NCBI GenBank assembly: GCA_900766245.1
Contig: CAAFUR010000020.1
Location: forward strand, 62,001-126,000
Direction of reading: 5' to 3'
DNA length: 64,000 nt
DNA from: Veillonellaceae bacterium
GTDB lineage: Bacteria; Bacillota; Negativicutes; Veillonellales; Veillonellaceae
The position numbers and the translations under genes are program-made. Below the pieces are notes generated by a model that was given only the letters and a program-made list of their open reading frames with translations, was not told the origin of the DNA and did no database searches. Of the stretch, positions 1 through 8,473 are shown one piece after another; the stretch's first letter is position 1; each line of letters starts with the position of its first letter.

Positions 1-2
1 AT

Positions 3-572
3 GATACATCAGGTGATTGGAATGTTTTTTTGCCAATGATTGGGATTCACAATGTATATGATGCATTATCTGCTATTGCAGTGGGCACCATTTTAGGTGT
101 GCCAAAAGCAGAAATTGTGGAGGCTTTTAAGAAGTTTCCAGGGATTCCTATGCGACAAGAGATTGTAGCATTTCCAACTTTCACAGTTTTGAACGATGCC
201 TATAATGCCAATCCCAATAGTATGGCAGAGTCCATTCGTGCTATGGGACAGTTGCAAGGGACTCGTAAAATTGCTATGCTAGGAGATATGTTAGAGTTAG
301 GTGATCATTCTAAAGCAGCTCATGAGGAGATTGGCAAGATTCTCGGCGAAGAACAGTATGATATGGTATTTACCTTTGGTGATATGATGAAGATAACTGC
401 TTCTGTGGCGAAACAAGCAGGTGTTCCTTATGTCTATGTAGGAAAGAGTCATCTTGATATTGCCAATACCTACTATGATGTAAAACAGGACGGCGATGTG
501 ATTCTAGTGAAAGGGTCTCGTGGTCTTAAAATGGAACGTATTATAGAAGATTTTAAAGAACGACATGAATAA
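3..572 (+). CDS. murF: UDP-N-acetylmuramoyl-tripeptide--D-alanyl-D-alanine ligase, C-terminal part (5' end outside window)
   Basis: The reading frame is open from the window edge, so only the last 189 residues are visible. MurF is a cytoplasmic Mur ligase that adds D-Ala-D-Ala to the UDP-MurNAc-tripeptide using ATP. The visible part starts at the GIHNVYDALSA segment, the conserved GxHNxxNAxxA region of the central Mur domain, and continues through the family segments NDAYNANPNSM and MLGDMLELG of the C-terminal domain. It ends in a short charged tail. It lies 17 bases before mraY, as in most mur clusters. Identification is firm from the motifs and context; the N-terminal and ATP-binding parts cannot be judged here. 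Confidence 0.93.
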   Translation, partial: DTSGDWNVFLPMIGIHNVYDALSAIAVGTILGVPKAEIVEAFKKFPGIPMRQEIVAFPTFTVLNDAYNANPNSMAESIRAMGQLQGTRKIAMLGDMLELGDHSKAAHEEIGKILGEEQYDMVFTFGDMMKITASVAKQAGVPYVYVGKSHLDIANTYYDVKQDGDVILVKGSRGLKMERIIEDFKERHE

Positions 573-589
573 GTAAGGAGACATGTGAC

Positions 590-1552
590 ATGAATATGGA
601 CTATGCAGTAGCCTTTGGCTTAGCCCTGATAAGTACATTAGTATTCGGTAAAATAGGGATTCCTCTGTTGCAACGACTGAAAGCGCAACAATCGATTCGT
701 GAAGATGGACCTCAGGCGCATTTAGCTAAAGCGGGGACACCTACAATGGGCGGTTTATTTATGATGCTAGCCTTAGTCATAACAGTTTGCGTAGTGCCAC
801 CCTATTCTGTAACATTGTGGATGCTATTATTCTTAACATTAGGTCATGGTGCATTAGGGTTTAGTGATGATTTTATTAAAGCTGTGAAACGCCGTAATTT
901 AGGATTAACAGCAAAACAAAAATTACTAGGTCAAGCAGTGCTAGCTATCGTATTTTGCTATATCTCTATCGCTTATGCAGCGTTGCCAACTACTTTGTGG
1001 ATTCCTCTAGTGGATATCACTGTAGATCTTGGTTATGCTTATTATGTGTTGGCGTTTATCATTATTTTAGGAACAACGAATGCTGTCAACTTAACAGATG
1101 GCTTAGATGGATTGGCAACTGGTATATCTGCTATTGCAGGAGCGGCTTTTGCAGTGGTAGGATTATTAGTAGGTTCCTTAAGTGTCACTTTCTTTGGTAT
1201 CATTGTGAGTGCAGTTTGCTTGGGATTCTTATATTTCAATGCAAATCCAGCGAAAGTATTTATGGGTGATACAGGCTCCCTAGCATTAGGTGGTGCTTTT
1301 GCGGGGATGGCCATTGCTACAAAAACAGAACTTCTATTAATTGTGATAGGCTTTGTATTTGTAGTAGAAGCATTATCTGTTATTTTACAGGTAGCCTCTT
1401 TTAAAACTAGAGGGGTTCGTATTTTCCGTATGAGCCCAATTCACCATCACTTTGAATTAGGTGGCTGGAGTGAGCGAAAAGTGGTATATGTATTCTGGGC
1501 TGTTTCTTTGGTAACGGCTTTGTTAGGCATTGCACTGTTAAGTATGAAATAA
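590..1552 (+). CDS. mraY: phospho-N-acetylmuramoyl-pentapeptide-transferase (MraY)
   Basis: MraY is a polytopic inner-membrane enzyme. It transfers phospho-MurNAc-pentapeptide from UDP to undecaprenyl phosphate, making lipid I. At 320 residues it has normal length, and most of it is hydrophobic helices. Catalytic motifs are visible: the Asp pair at residues 93-94 (FSDDFIK), NLTDGLDG at 167-174, MGDTGS at 225-230, and the IHHHFE signature near 284-289. The ATG is preceded by AAGGAG at nine bases. It sits between murF and murD in the usual order and is followed by a hairpin that could reduce read-through into murD. Confidence 0.97.
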   Translation: MNMDYAVAFGLALISTLVFGKIGIPLLQRLKAQQSIREDGPQAHLAKAGTPTMGGLFMMLALVITVCVVPPYSVTLWMLLFLTLGHGALGFSDDFIKAVKRRNLGLTAKQKLLGQAVLAIVFCYISIAYAALPTTLWIPLVDITVDLGYAYYVLAFIIILGTTNAVNLTDGLDGLATGISAIAGAAFAVVGLLVGSLSVTFFGIIVSAVCLGFLYFNANPAKVFMGDTGSLALGGAFAGMAIATKTELLLIVIGFVFVVEALSVILQVASFKTRGVRIFRMSPIHHHFELGGWSERKVVYVFWAVSLVTALLGIALLSMK

Positions 1553-1557
1553 TATAG

Positions 1558-1590
1558 ATTACGGCTCTACTAATAAGAGCCGTTATTCTT
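1558..1590 (+). terminator. hairpin between mraY and murD, possible partial terminator
   Basis: An 8-bp perfect inverted repeat (ACGGCTCT at 1561 / AGAGCCGT at 1576) with a 7-base loop is followed by TATTCTT. The weak T run makes it an attenuator-like or partial terminator rather than a strong stop. It lies inside a cluster expected to be one operon. Confidence 0.45.
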
Positions 1591-1613
1591 GCATATAGGG
1601 TTAGGTGGTTAGA

Positions 1614-2966
1614 ATGGATTATTCAGGTTCGCATGTATTGGTATTGGGTGCCGGTCTTAGTGGTATTGGCGTGGCCCACACATTGGCTAAATTAGGCGCT
1701 ACAGTGACGCTTAATGATTATAAAAAGATTGATTTTGATCCAGCTGAAAGCCAGCGTTTGGCAGAGAATCATATAGAAGTGATTACAGGGCAACAAGATT
1801 TTGTGTTACTTGATACGGCTACGAGAGTGGTTGTATCACCTGGTATTTCTTTAGAGATACCTATCATTCAAGAGGCGAAAAAAAGAAATATTCCTGTAGT
1901 AGGAGAAGTGGAGATAGCTTATGAAGTATCAAAAGCTCCTATTTTAGGTGTGACAGGTACGAATGGTAAAACTACAACGACTTCTTTATTGGCAGAAGTA
2001 CTGAAAGAAGCTAAATGGGATGTCTATGTAGGCGGTAATATTGGCTACTCTCTTAGTGAACAAGCCTTGGCAGTGCCTGAGACAGGGGTATTAGTGGCTG
2101 AACTTTCATCGTATCAATTGGAGAGTATTGATAAGTTCCGTACGAAAGGGGCTATCTTGCTCAATGTGACTCCAGACCATTTGTTACGTCATAAAACAAT
2201 GGAACGATATCAAGAGGCTAAAGAAAATATTTTCCGTAATCAAGAATTAGGAGATTGGACAGTATTAAACTTTGATTCTCCTATCGTGGCGGATATGGCA
2301 AAACGAGTAAAAGGACATGTGTTAGGCATTAGTCAAGAACGACCTGTCACAGATGGAGCGTATTTTGAAAACAATACATGCTATGCAGTGATGCATGGTA
2401 ACTCAGTGCCAGTGATTACGACAAAAGATATCCATATTCCAGGCTCTCATAATATTGAAAATATTTTGAGTGTGATTGCCCTAACCTACGCATTGGGTGT
2501 ACCTGTAGAAGATATCTATCAAGCTATTGCAAAATTTCATGGTGTGGCACATCGCCTAGAACGGATTCGTACTCTAAATGGAGTTACGTACTATAACGAT
2601 TCTAAAGCAACCAATACGGATTCTACCATTAAAGCCTTAGAGTCTTTTACTTCCCCTCTTGTGTTGATCGCGGGTGGTAAGGATAAAATGACCGACTTAG
2701 AAGATATGATGGAACTAGTAAAAACCAATGTAAAAGGACTAATTCTTATTGGTGAAGCAGCACAGCGCTTTGCTGAAGCTGCTGTAAAAGTAGGGGTACC
2801 TCATATTCATCGTTGTGAATCTATGGAAGAAGCTGTATCCTTAAGTGCTCGTATAGCGGAAGATGGGGATGTGGTATTATTATCTCCAGCATGTGCAAGT
2901 TTTGACTGGTATGCACGATTTGAAGATAGAGGCGATCATTTCCGAAGATTAGTAGAACGATTGTAA
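1614..2966 (+). CDS. murD: UDP-N-acetylmuramoylalanine--D-glutamate ligase
   Basis: MurD adds D-Glu to UDP-MurNAc-L-Ala in the cytoplasm, using ATP. An N-terminal Rossmann-like domain (LVLGAGLSGIG, residues 9-19) binds the UDP-sugar. The P-loop GVTGTNGKTTT lies at about 112-122, and the C-terminal domain carries YYNDSKATNTDS and the SPACASFDWY motif typical of MurD. I chose the ATG at 1614 because AGGTGG at 1603 sits five bases upstream. A GTG at 1605, three codons earlier, overlaps that Shine-Dalgarno sequence and is less likely. The product is 450 residues, normal for the family. murG follows after ten bases; ftsW, often found between murD and murG, is absent. Confidence 0.96.
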   Translation: MDYSGSHVLVLGAGLSGIGVAHTLAKLGATVTLNDYKKIDFDPAESQRLAENHIEVITGQQDFVLLDTATRVVVSPGISLEIPIIQEAKKRNIPVVGEVEIAYEVSKAPILGVTGTNGKTTTTSLLAEVLKEAKWDVYVGGNIGYSLSEQALAVPETGVLVAELSSYQLESIDKFRTKGAILLNVTPDHLLRHKTMERYQEAKENIFRNQELGDWTVLNFDSPIVADMAKRVKGHVLGISQERPVTDGAYFENNTCYAVMHGNSVPVITTKDIHIPGSHNIENILSVIALTYALGVPVEDIYQAIAKFHGVAHRLERIRTLNGVTYYNDSKATNTDSTIKALESFTSPLVLIAGGKDKMTDLEDMMELVKTNVKGLILIGEAAQRFAEAAVKVGVPHIHRCESMEEAVSLSARIAEDGDVVLLSPACASFDWYARFEDRGDHFRRLVERL

Positions 2967-2976
2967 GGGGTCATAC

Positions 2977-4083
2977 ATGAATATCATGATTTCAGGTGGA
3001 GGTACTGGAGGTCACATTTATCCAGCTCTCACGATTTATAAAACTTTAGAAACAATGGTAGATGCTAACTTTCTTTATGTAGGGACTGAAAGAGGACTTG
3101 AGTCACGGATTGTTCCTAAAGAAGGGATACCATTTACTACATTACCTGTGCAAGGATTGCAACGTAAATTATCCTTAGATACATTGGTAACAGCAGGTAA
3201 AACACTGTCTTCCTTGTGGAAAGCAAATCAGTTAATTTCCGAGTTTAAACCAGATATTGTTATTGGTACGGGTGGCTATGTATGTGGTCCTTTACTATTA
3301 GCAGCTGCTTTACGTGGAATTCCTACATTGATTCAAGAACAAAATGTAGTGCCAGGAATAACAAATAAAATTTTGAGCCGATTTGTTGATGTGGTAGCTG
3401 TAGGGTATGAAGAAGCAGCTCGACATTTTCCAAGTGCAAAGCAAGTTGTATATACGGGTAATCCGGTGCGCCCTAGTGTAGTGACCGCAAATCGAGAAGA
3501 GGCTAGAGCGTACTTTGGCTTACAAGATAATCAAACAGCTATCTTAGTGGCTGGTGGATCCCGTGGTGCACGGAGTATTAATACAGCGATGCAAGCCGTT
3601 CATGAACAATACAAAGGTAGAGAGGATATTAAAATTATCCATGCTACAGGTACTGATGAATACAGTCGGGTTTGTGAAAGATTAGGCATACATGAAGGAG
3701 AGGTTTACAGTCCAACATCACATATTGTTCCTTACTTAGACAATATGGATATGGCTATGGCTGCATCAGATATGGCCATATTCCGATCTGGAGCCATAGG
3801 GCTAGCAGAATTAGCTGTACGTGGCATACCATCTATCCTAATTCCTTATCCCTATGCAGCTGCTGACCATCAAACATTTAATGCAAAAGCATTCGTAGAG
3901 GCAGGTGCGTCTACGATGATTGTAGATAAAGAATTAGATGGTACAGGATTATTGCAAGCGGTAGATGCAATGCTAGCAGATCATGACCGCCGACAACGTA
4001 TGGCACAAGCTACATTACAATTAGGAAAGCCTGAGGCATCTATAGAAATTGCTAAGTTGGCTTTATCTATTAAGAAATCATAG
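2977..4083 (+). CDS. murG: UDP-N-acetylglucosamine--lipid I N-acetylglucosaminyltransferase (MurG)
   Basis: MurG is a GT-B glycosyltransferase on the inner face of the membrane. It converts lipid I to lipid II. The N-terminal signature SGGGTGGHIYPAL (residues 6-18) is the lipid-I-binding glycine loop. The C-terminal UDP-GlcNAc domain shows AGGSRGA and a FRSGAIGLAELAVRGIPSIL-type segment with the conserved Glu, then a P-Y-x(5)-D-H-Q motif (PYPYAAADHQ). At 368 residues it has normal length. AAGGGG six bases before the ATG supports the start. It is translationally close to murD and murC. Confidence 0.97.
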   Translation: MNIMISGGGTGGHIYPALTIYKTLETMVDANFLYVGTERGLESRIVPKEGIPFTTLPVQGLQRKLSLDTLVTAGKTLSSLWKANQLISEFKPDIVIGTGGYVCGPLLLAAALRGIPTLIQEQNVVPGITNKILSRFVDVVAVGYEEAARHFPSAKQVVYTGNPVRPSVVTANREEARAYFGLQDNQTAILVAGGSRGARSINTAMQAVHEQYKGREDIKIIHATGTDEYSRVCERLGIHEGEVYSPTSHIVPYLDNMDMAMAASDMAIFRSGAIGLAELAVRGIPSILIPYPYAAADHQTFNAKAFVEAGASTMIVDKELDGTGLLQAVDAMLADHDRRQRMAQATLQLGKPEASIEIAKLALSIKKS

Positions 4084-4097
4084 AAGGGAGTATCTCT

Positions 4098-5471
4098 ATG
4101 TTAGATACCTATCAACGTATACATTTAATCGGCATCGCCGGTTCTGGCATGCGTGCTATTGCGCATGTATTGATTGAAAAAGGATTTATTGTATCTGGTT
4201 CCGATATTCAAGAATCTGCGATTACAGAAAAATTTAGAAATGCAGGAGCTACTATTTTTATGGGACATGATGCTGCTCATGTAGAAGGAGTAGATGTGGT
4301 TATTCGCTCTACTGCGATCCATGATGATAACCCTGAAATTGTAGGGGCTAGAGAGCGAAATATTCCAATTTTACACCGTTCCGACGTGGTGAAAGCAGTG
4401 TTAGATGAAACCTATGGTATTGCCGTTGCTGGTGCACATGGCAAGACTACAACTACGTCTATGATTGGACAAATTTTCATGGAAGCAAATCAAGATCCAA
4501 CTATCATCATCGGTGGAGAAGTTGATTATTTAAATGGTAGTAGTCATGTAGGTAAAGGTAAATATAGTATCGCTGAAGCTGATGAGAGTGATGGGTCTTT
4601 CTTGCATTTAAATCCTAAGCGCATCGTGATTACAAATATTGAAAATGATCATATGGACCATTATCGGACAGTGGAAAACTTGTTGCGTGCCTTTACTGAG
4701 TTTTCCATGAAATTACCAGAAGATGGTATTGCTGTGGTATGTGGTGATAATCCATCGATTCGTCGTATTATGCCGGATATTAAGCGCCAATGCATTACCT
4801 ATGGCATAGGGGCAGGCAACGATTATCGCATTGAGAACTTGCGCATTGAACAAGGGATTACTACTTTCGAAGTAATTCATAAAGATACTGTGTTAGGCAC
4901 GTTACGACTAGCTGTACCAGGTCAACATAATGCGTTGAATGCATTAGGAGCACTTGTAGTAGCCTTAGGAGAAGGAATCTCTTTTGAAGTAGTTGCTCAA
5001 GCTTTGCGTAAATTTATCGGTGCGAAACGTCGCTTTGAGACAAAAGGGCATGTAAAAGACGTTTGGGTTGTAGATGATTATGCCCATCATCCTACAGAAA
5101 TTGCGGCTACAATTAAGGCAGCAAAATCTTTGGAAGACCATCGAGTAGTAATTTTATTCCAACCACATCGGTATAGTCGTACTAAATTGTTGTTACGTGA
5201 ATTTGGCACGGCTTTCAAAGAAGCTGATCTAGTGTTCATTACAGATATTTATAGTGCTGGTGAAAAACCTGAGGCTGGCATCGATGGTATGTCCATTCCA
5301 TTGATGATTAAAGAATTGACAGGCAAAGAGATACATTATGTGGCAGATGTCAATACATTACCCCAAACCGTATTAGAATACATTGAACCTAATGATTTAG
5401 TCATCACTATGGGGGCAGGTAATATTAATCAATTTGGACCTAAACTATTAGCTTTATTGGAGGAAAAATAA
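4098..5471 (+). CDS. murC: UDP-N-acetylmuramate--L-alanine ligase
   Basis: MurC adds the first amino acid, L-Ala, to UDP-MurNAc with ATP. The N-terminal Rossmann motif GIAGSGM (12-18) binds the nucleotide sugar. The P-loop GAHGKTTT (112-119), the EADESDGSF segment and the VVDDYAHHPTEI motif of the C-terminal domain are all present. The length (457 aa) is typical. The SD AGAAGGGAG precedes the ATG. The next gene, ddl, begins one base after its stop, so the two are almost certainly translationally coupled. murB, which commonly follows murC in Firmicutes, is not here. Confidence 0.97.
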   Translation: MLDTYQRIHLIGIAGSGMRAIAHVLIEKGFIVSGSDIQESAITEKFRNAGATIFMGHDAAHVEGVDVVIRSTAIHDDNPEIVGARERNIPILHRSDVVKAVLDETYGIAVAGAHGKTTTTSMIGQIFMEANQDPTIIIGGEVDYLNGSSHVGKGKYSIAEADESDGSFLHLNPKRIVITNIENDHMDHYRTVENLLRAFTEFSMKLPEDGIAVVCGDNPSIRRIMPDIKRQCITYGIGAGNDYRIENLRIEQGITTFEVIHKDTVLGTLRLAVPGQHNALNALGALVVALGEGISFEVVAQALRKFIGAKRRFETKGHVKDVWVVDDYAHHPTEIAATIKAAKSLEDHRVVILFQPHRYSRTKLLLREFGTAFKEADLVFITDIYSAGEKPEAGIDGMSIPLMIKELTGKEIHYVADVNTLPQTVLEYIEPNDLVITMGAGNINQFGPKLLALLEEK

Positions 5472-5472
5472 A

Positions 5473-6405
5473 GTGAAGGATAAACGTATTATTGTCCTCA
5501 TGGGAGGACCATCAAAAGAAGCTGATGTATCGAGAAGAACGGCCGCAGCTATTGCGGAAGCATTACAAAGTAAAGGGTATACAGCTACAACATTAGAATG
5601 TAATCCGAGTACAGTAGTACAAGATTTACAAGATTTAAACTGTGATGTTGTATTTAATGCGATTCATGGCAAATATGGGGAAGATGGCGCCTTACAAGGG
5701 GCCCTTGAAATGGCAGGTATTCCCTACACAGGATCTGGTGTAATGGCGCATGCGGTAGGAATGAATAAAAAAATGAGCAAACATGTATTTTTAGGGGCTC
5801 AGATTCCTACAGCTAATTCAAAATCCTATGATAGTCAATTACAACCTGTGGATACGATTTTAGAAGATATTCATGCTAACTTTACAGTGCCATTTGTTGT
5901 GAAAGCAGCTAGTCAAGGTTCTAGTATTGGGGTAGCAATTATTAAGGATGAAGCCACTGTTGATGCCGAAGTAAAACAAGTATTAGACATAGACCATGTC
6001 ATCGTAGTAGAAGAATTTGTAAATGGTAGAGAATTTACTGTATCTGTATTAGATGGTAAAGCATTGCCGGTGATTGAAATACGACCACATTCTGGTGAAT
6101 ATGATTATGCATCTAAATATACAACGGGTGCTACTGATTATTTAGTTCCAGCACCAATTACAGAAGCACAAGCTGCTGCCATGCAACGCATTGGTGAGTC
6201 TGTATATCAGCAAATGCAATGTGCTGGTGTAATCCGTGTGGATATCATGATGAACAGCACAGATGACATGTTTGTACTGGAATATAATACAGTACCGGGC
6301 ATGACGGCTACATCTTTAGTACCTAAAGCAGCAAAAGCTATAGGAATTGAATTTCCTGAATTGTGCGAACAAATTCTTCATTCAGCTGGATTGCATAAAT
6401 TTTAG
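5473..6405 (+). CDS. ddl: D-alanine--D-alanine ligase
   Basis: Ddl makes the D-Ala-D-Ala dipeptide used by MurF, through an ATP-grasp mechanism. Visible features are the N-terminal GGPSKEADVSRRTA motif, the ATP-binding KAASQGSSIGV segment, GREFTVSVL, and the C-terminal EYNTVPGMTATS motif carrying the metal-binding residues. The omega-loop segment EYDYASKY has the Tyr usual in D-Ala-D-Ala enzymes, so D-lactate specificity is not suggested. The start is a GTG at 5473, directly after the murC stop. Its SD (GAGGAAAA) lies within the end of murC. Length 310 aa is normal. Confidence 0.95.
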   Translation: MKDKRIIVLMGGPSKEADVSRRTAAAIAEALQSKGYTATTLECNPSTVVQDLQDLNCDVVFNAIHGKYGEDGALQGALEMAGIPYTGSGVMAHAVGMNKKMSKHVFLGAQIPTANSKSYDSQLQPVDTILEDIHANFTVPFVVKAASQGSSIGVAIIKDEATVDAEVKQVLDIDHVIVVEEFVNGREFTVSVLDGKALPVIEIRPHSGEYDYASKYTTGATDYLVPAPITEAQAAAMQRIGESVYQQMQCAGVIRVDIMMNSTDDMFVLEYNTVPGMTATSLVPKAAKAIGIEFPELCEQILHSAGLHKF

Positions 6406-6413
6406 GAGTCGCT

Positions 6414-7283
6414 ATGAAGGTAAATGGGTTTCAAACGCAAGAGGAGCAGAATATTCCTCCATTTGAGGAACGACCAACGAATGAAAGAGTAAGGCATCCC
6501 ATAGAAGAAGCTGGCTGGGAAGTTGTGACCATAGATACACCAGAAGGACATAAACGTGTACGGCGTAGACGAAAGTCAAAACCACGTAAACAATCAAAGG
6601 CGGCAGTCTGGAAAGTGGTTATCAGTGCATGCATCTTAATCGGTCTCTTTACATTACCTCTGCCAATTGGTCAAGTTCAAGTGACAGGGACTAGTCAATT
6701 GACGTCAGAAGATGTGGTACAAATTGGTGATTTAGGATATCCTGTTAATATCTTAAGAGTTAGAACGGGCGCTTTAGAAGAGCGTTTACAAAAGGATATA
6801 CGTGTTGATACGGCACATGTATCCTATGCATTACCACTTACTTTGCAGGTAGATGTGAAAGAACGAAAGGCGTTGGTTGTAGTTCCTTCTCAATTTGGAT
6901 TTGTTTCTTTGGATAGAAACGGTATGGTTATCGCCAGTAGTGCTACGATTCCTGACACAACAGTTCCTATTATTTCTGGAGTGCGATTAGGAAATGCATT
7001 ATTAGGTGATACTATTGAAGCTGAGGGAATCCGCGGAGCTATTGCGTATATGGAAGCTTTCACTGAAGAGGGACGAAAGAAAATCGGTGAAATCAATGTA
7101 GGTGATGCTGACAAAATGATTGCCTATACAGTCGAGGGTTTACCAATTCACATTGGAGACAACAATAATTTAGAAGAAAAAGCAAAGATAACTACAGATA
7201 TGCTTGTAGATATTGCACAACGTCATGTATCTGCTGAGTTTATCGACGTGAATATTAAATCCCCTTTTATTAAAACACAATAA
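6414..7283 (+). CDS. ftsQ: FtsQ/DivIB-type cell division protein
   Basis: This is a bitopic inner-membrane divisome protein linking early and late division proteins. About 60 charged cytoplasmic residues, including an Arg/Lys cluster (VRRRRKSKPRKQ), precede one membrane segment (roughly 62-84). A POTRA domain follows (PIGQVQVTGTSQLTSEDVVQ), then the FtsQ beta domain. Sequence conservation in this family is low, so the call rests on architecture plus its place between ddl and the DUF881/sbp pair, as in Bacillus. The length of 289 aa fits. ATG follows TAGGAG at six bases. Confidence 0.88.
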   Translation: MKVNGFQTQEEQNIPPFEERPTNERVRHPIEEAGWEVVTIDTPEGHKRVRRRRKSKPRKQSKAAVWKVVISACILIGLFTLPLPIGQVQVTGTSQLTSEDVVQIGDLGYPVNILRVRTGALEERLQKDIRVDTAHVSYALPLTLQVDVKERKALVVVPSQFGFVSLDRNGMVIASSATIPDTTVPIISGVRLGNALLGDTIEAEGIRGAIAYMEAFTEEGRKKIGEINVGDADKMIAYTVEGLPIHIGDNNNLEEKAKITTDMLVDIAQRHVSAEFIDVNIKSPFIKTQ

Positions 7284-7295
7284 AGGAGTACAAAG

Positions 7296-7976
7296 TTGAA
7301 ACAAGGGCGTATCGCCATAGCTGTAGTAAGTATGATTGTAGGGGTCATGCTTGTTACGCAGTACAGAATGACACAAACTATTGCAGAGGGCAATATAAAC
7401 TTACAAAGAAGTGGAGAATTAGCTCTAAAGATTAATTCTCTTCAAGAAGAACGGGCGGGCCTTAAAAAACAAATTGCTACTATGAAAGAAGAAGGAAGTC
7501 TGGAAGGGATGAAAGAAGAAAATCGACTATTATCCCTTAGGGCTTCCTTAGTCGATGTAGAAGGTCCAGGCGTGGTATTAACGATAACAGATAGCAAAAC
7601 GCCAGTGAAAGATGGAGAAAATCCTAATTTATACTTAATTCACGATGAAGATATGCTTCGCATTGTTAATGAATTGAGGGCGGCGGGAGCAGAGGCTATT
7701 TCTATTAATGACCAACGGTTGATAGGAACTTCGGAAATTCGTTGCTCCGGTCCTACTGTTACAGTTAATGGAAAAATTTTCGCCCCACCATTTATCATTA
7801 AAGCCATTGGAGACACGAAAACATTGCATTCTTCCCTTACTATGAGAGGGGGAGTCGTGGAGTCTCTTAAATATTGGGGAATTGAAGTAAAAATTCAAGA
7901 TGAAGATCATATAATGGTCCCAGCTTATGATGGAACGATAAAACAAAATTACATCAAAGTGAAGGGAGGTCAATGA
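7296..7976 (+). CDS. DUF881 family membrane-anchored protein (YlxW/YlxX-like)
   Basis: The protein has one N-terminal membrane segment (about residues 6-22), then a short Leu/Glu/Lys-rich coiled coil (about 38-70). The conserved DUF881 core follows, including VEGPGVVLTITDS, NELRAAGAEAISIN and the ISWxQRL-like DQRLI segment. The molecular role of the family is not established. It is found beside divIB and sbp in many Firmicute division clusters, as here, which suggests a part in division or envelope assembly. The start is TTG at 7296, with AAAGGAG eight bases upstream. Its end overlaps the next gene by four bases. Confidence 0.85.
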   Translation: MKQGRIAIAVVSMIVGVMLVTQYRMTQTIAEGNINLQRSGELALKINSLQEERAGLKKQIATMKEEGSLEGMKEENRLLSLRASLVDVEGPGVVLTITDSKTPVKDGENPNLYLIHDEDMLRIVNELRAAGAEAISINDQRLIGTSEIRCSGPTVTVNGKIFAPPFIIKAIGDTKTLHSSLTMRGGVVESLKYWGIEVKIQDEDHIMVPAYDGTIKQNYIKVKGGQ

Positions 7977-8323
7977 TGGTATACGTATGGGTTATAGGCG
8001 GCTTGATATTAGGGGTTATCATTGGTATTATGACCCCTTTTGATATACCAGTAGACTATGCTAAATATACTTCTGTGGCACTCCTGGCTGCTTTGGATTC
8101 TGTCTTTGGTGGCACACGAGCAGCCATAGAAAGAACATTTGGATTGTCTATATTTATTACAGGATTCTTTTCGAACTCCCTATTAGCAGCTTTATTGGTG
8201 TTTTTAGGGAATGAGGTTGGCATAGATTTATATTATGTGGCGCTGATTTCATTTGGGTTGCGGTTATTCCAAAATACAGCAGCTATTCGTAGATTATTAT
8301 TAACAAAAAGACTACATACATAG
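7973..8323 (+). CDS. sbp: small basic protein (Sbp, DUF1290 family)
   Basis: This is a 116-residue protein with about three hydrophobic helices and a basic C-terminal end (RRLLLTKR). The segment KYTSVALLAALDSVFGGTRA is characteristic of the DUF1290/small basic protein family found just upstream of ftsA-ftsZ in Bacillus and Clostridium. Its function is unknown; a membrane role in division is inferred from context only. ATG at 7973 overlaps the DUF881 stop, and GGGAGGT precedes it. A second ATG follows directly at 7976, so the start could shift by one codon. Confidence 0.85.
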   Translation: MMVYVWVIGGLILGVIIGIMTPFDIPVDYAKYTSVALLAALDSVFGGTRAAIERTFGLSIFITGFFSNSLLAALLVFLGNEVGIDLYYVALISFGLRLFQNTAAIRRLLLTKRLHT

Positions 8324-8415
8324 AAAAAATAAAGACAATGATTGACTTTCATTGAAAAAATATAAAATATATTGTAAAATAAAAGCAAATTATAAATGAT
8401 AAGATAGACTAGTAG

Positions 8416-8421
8416 TATAAT
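8416..8421 (+). promoter_or_regulatory. possible -10 element of a promoter for ftsZ
   Basis: A perfect TATAAT lies in the 150-base gap between sbp and ftsZ, about 50 bases before the ftsZ start. The -35 region at 17-18 bases upstream is poor. An upstream TTGACT at 8342 has no well-spaced TATAAT. The region is strongly AT-rich, so chance matches are likely. Some ftsZ-specific promoter here is plausible because this is the only sizeable gap in the cluster. Confidence 0.4.
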
Positions 8422-8473
8422 GTCATTGTAAAAGTATATGAAATATATCTCTAGTAAAGAGGAGGAGCATTCG

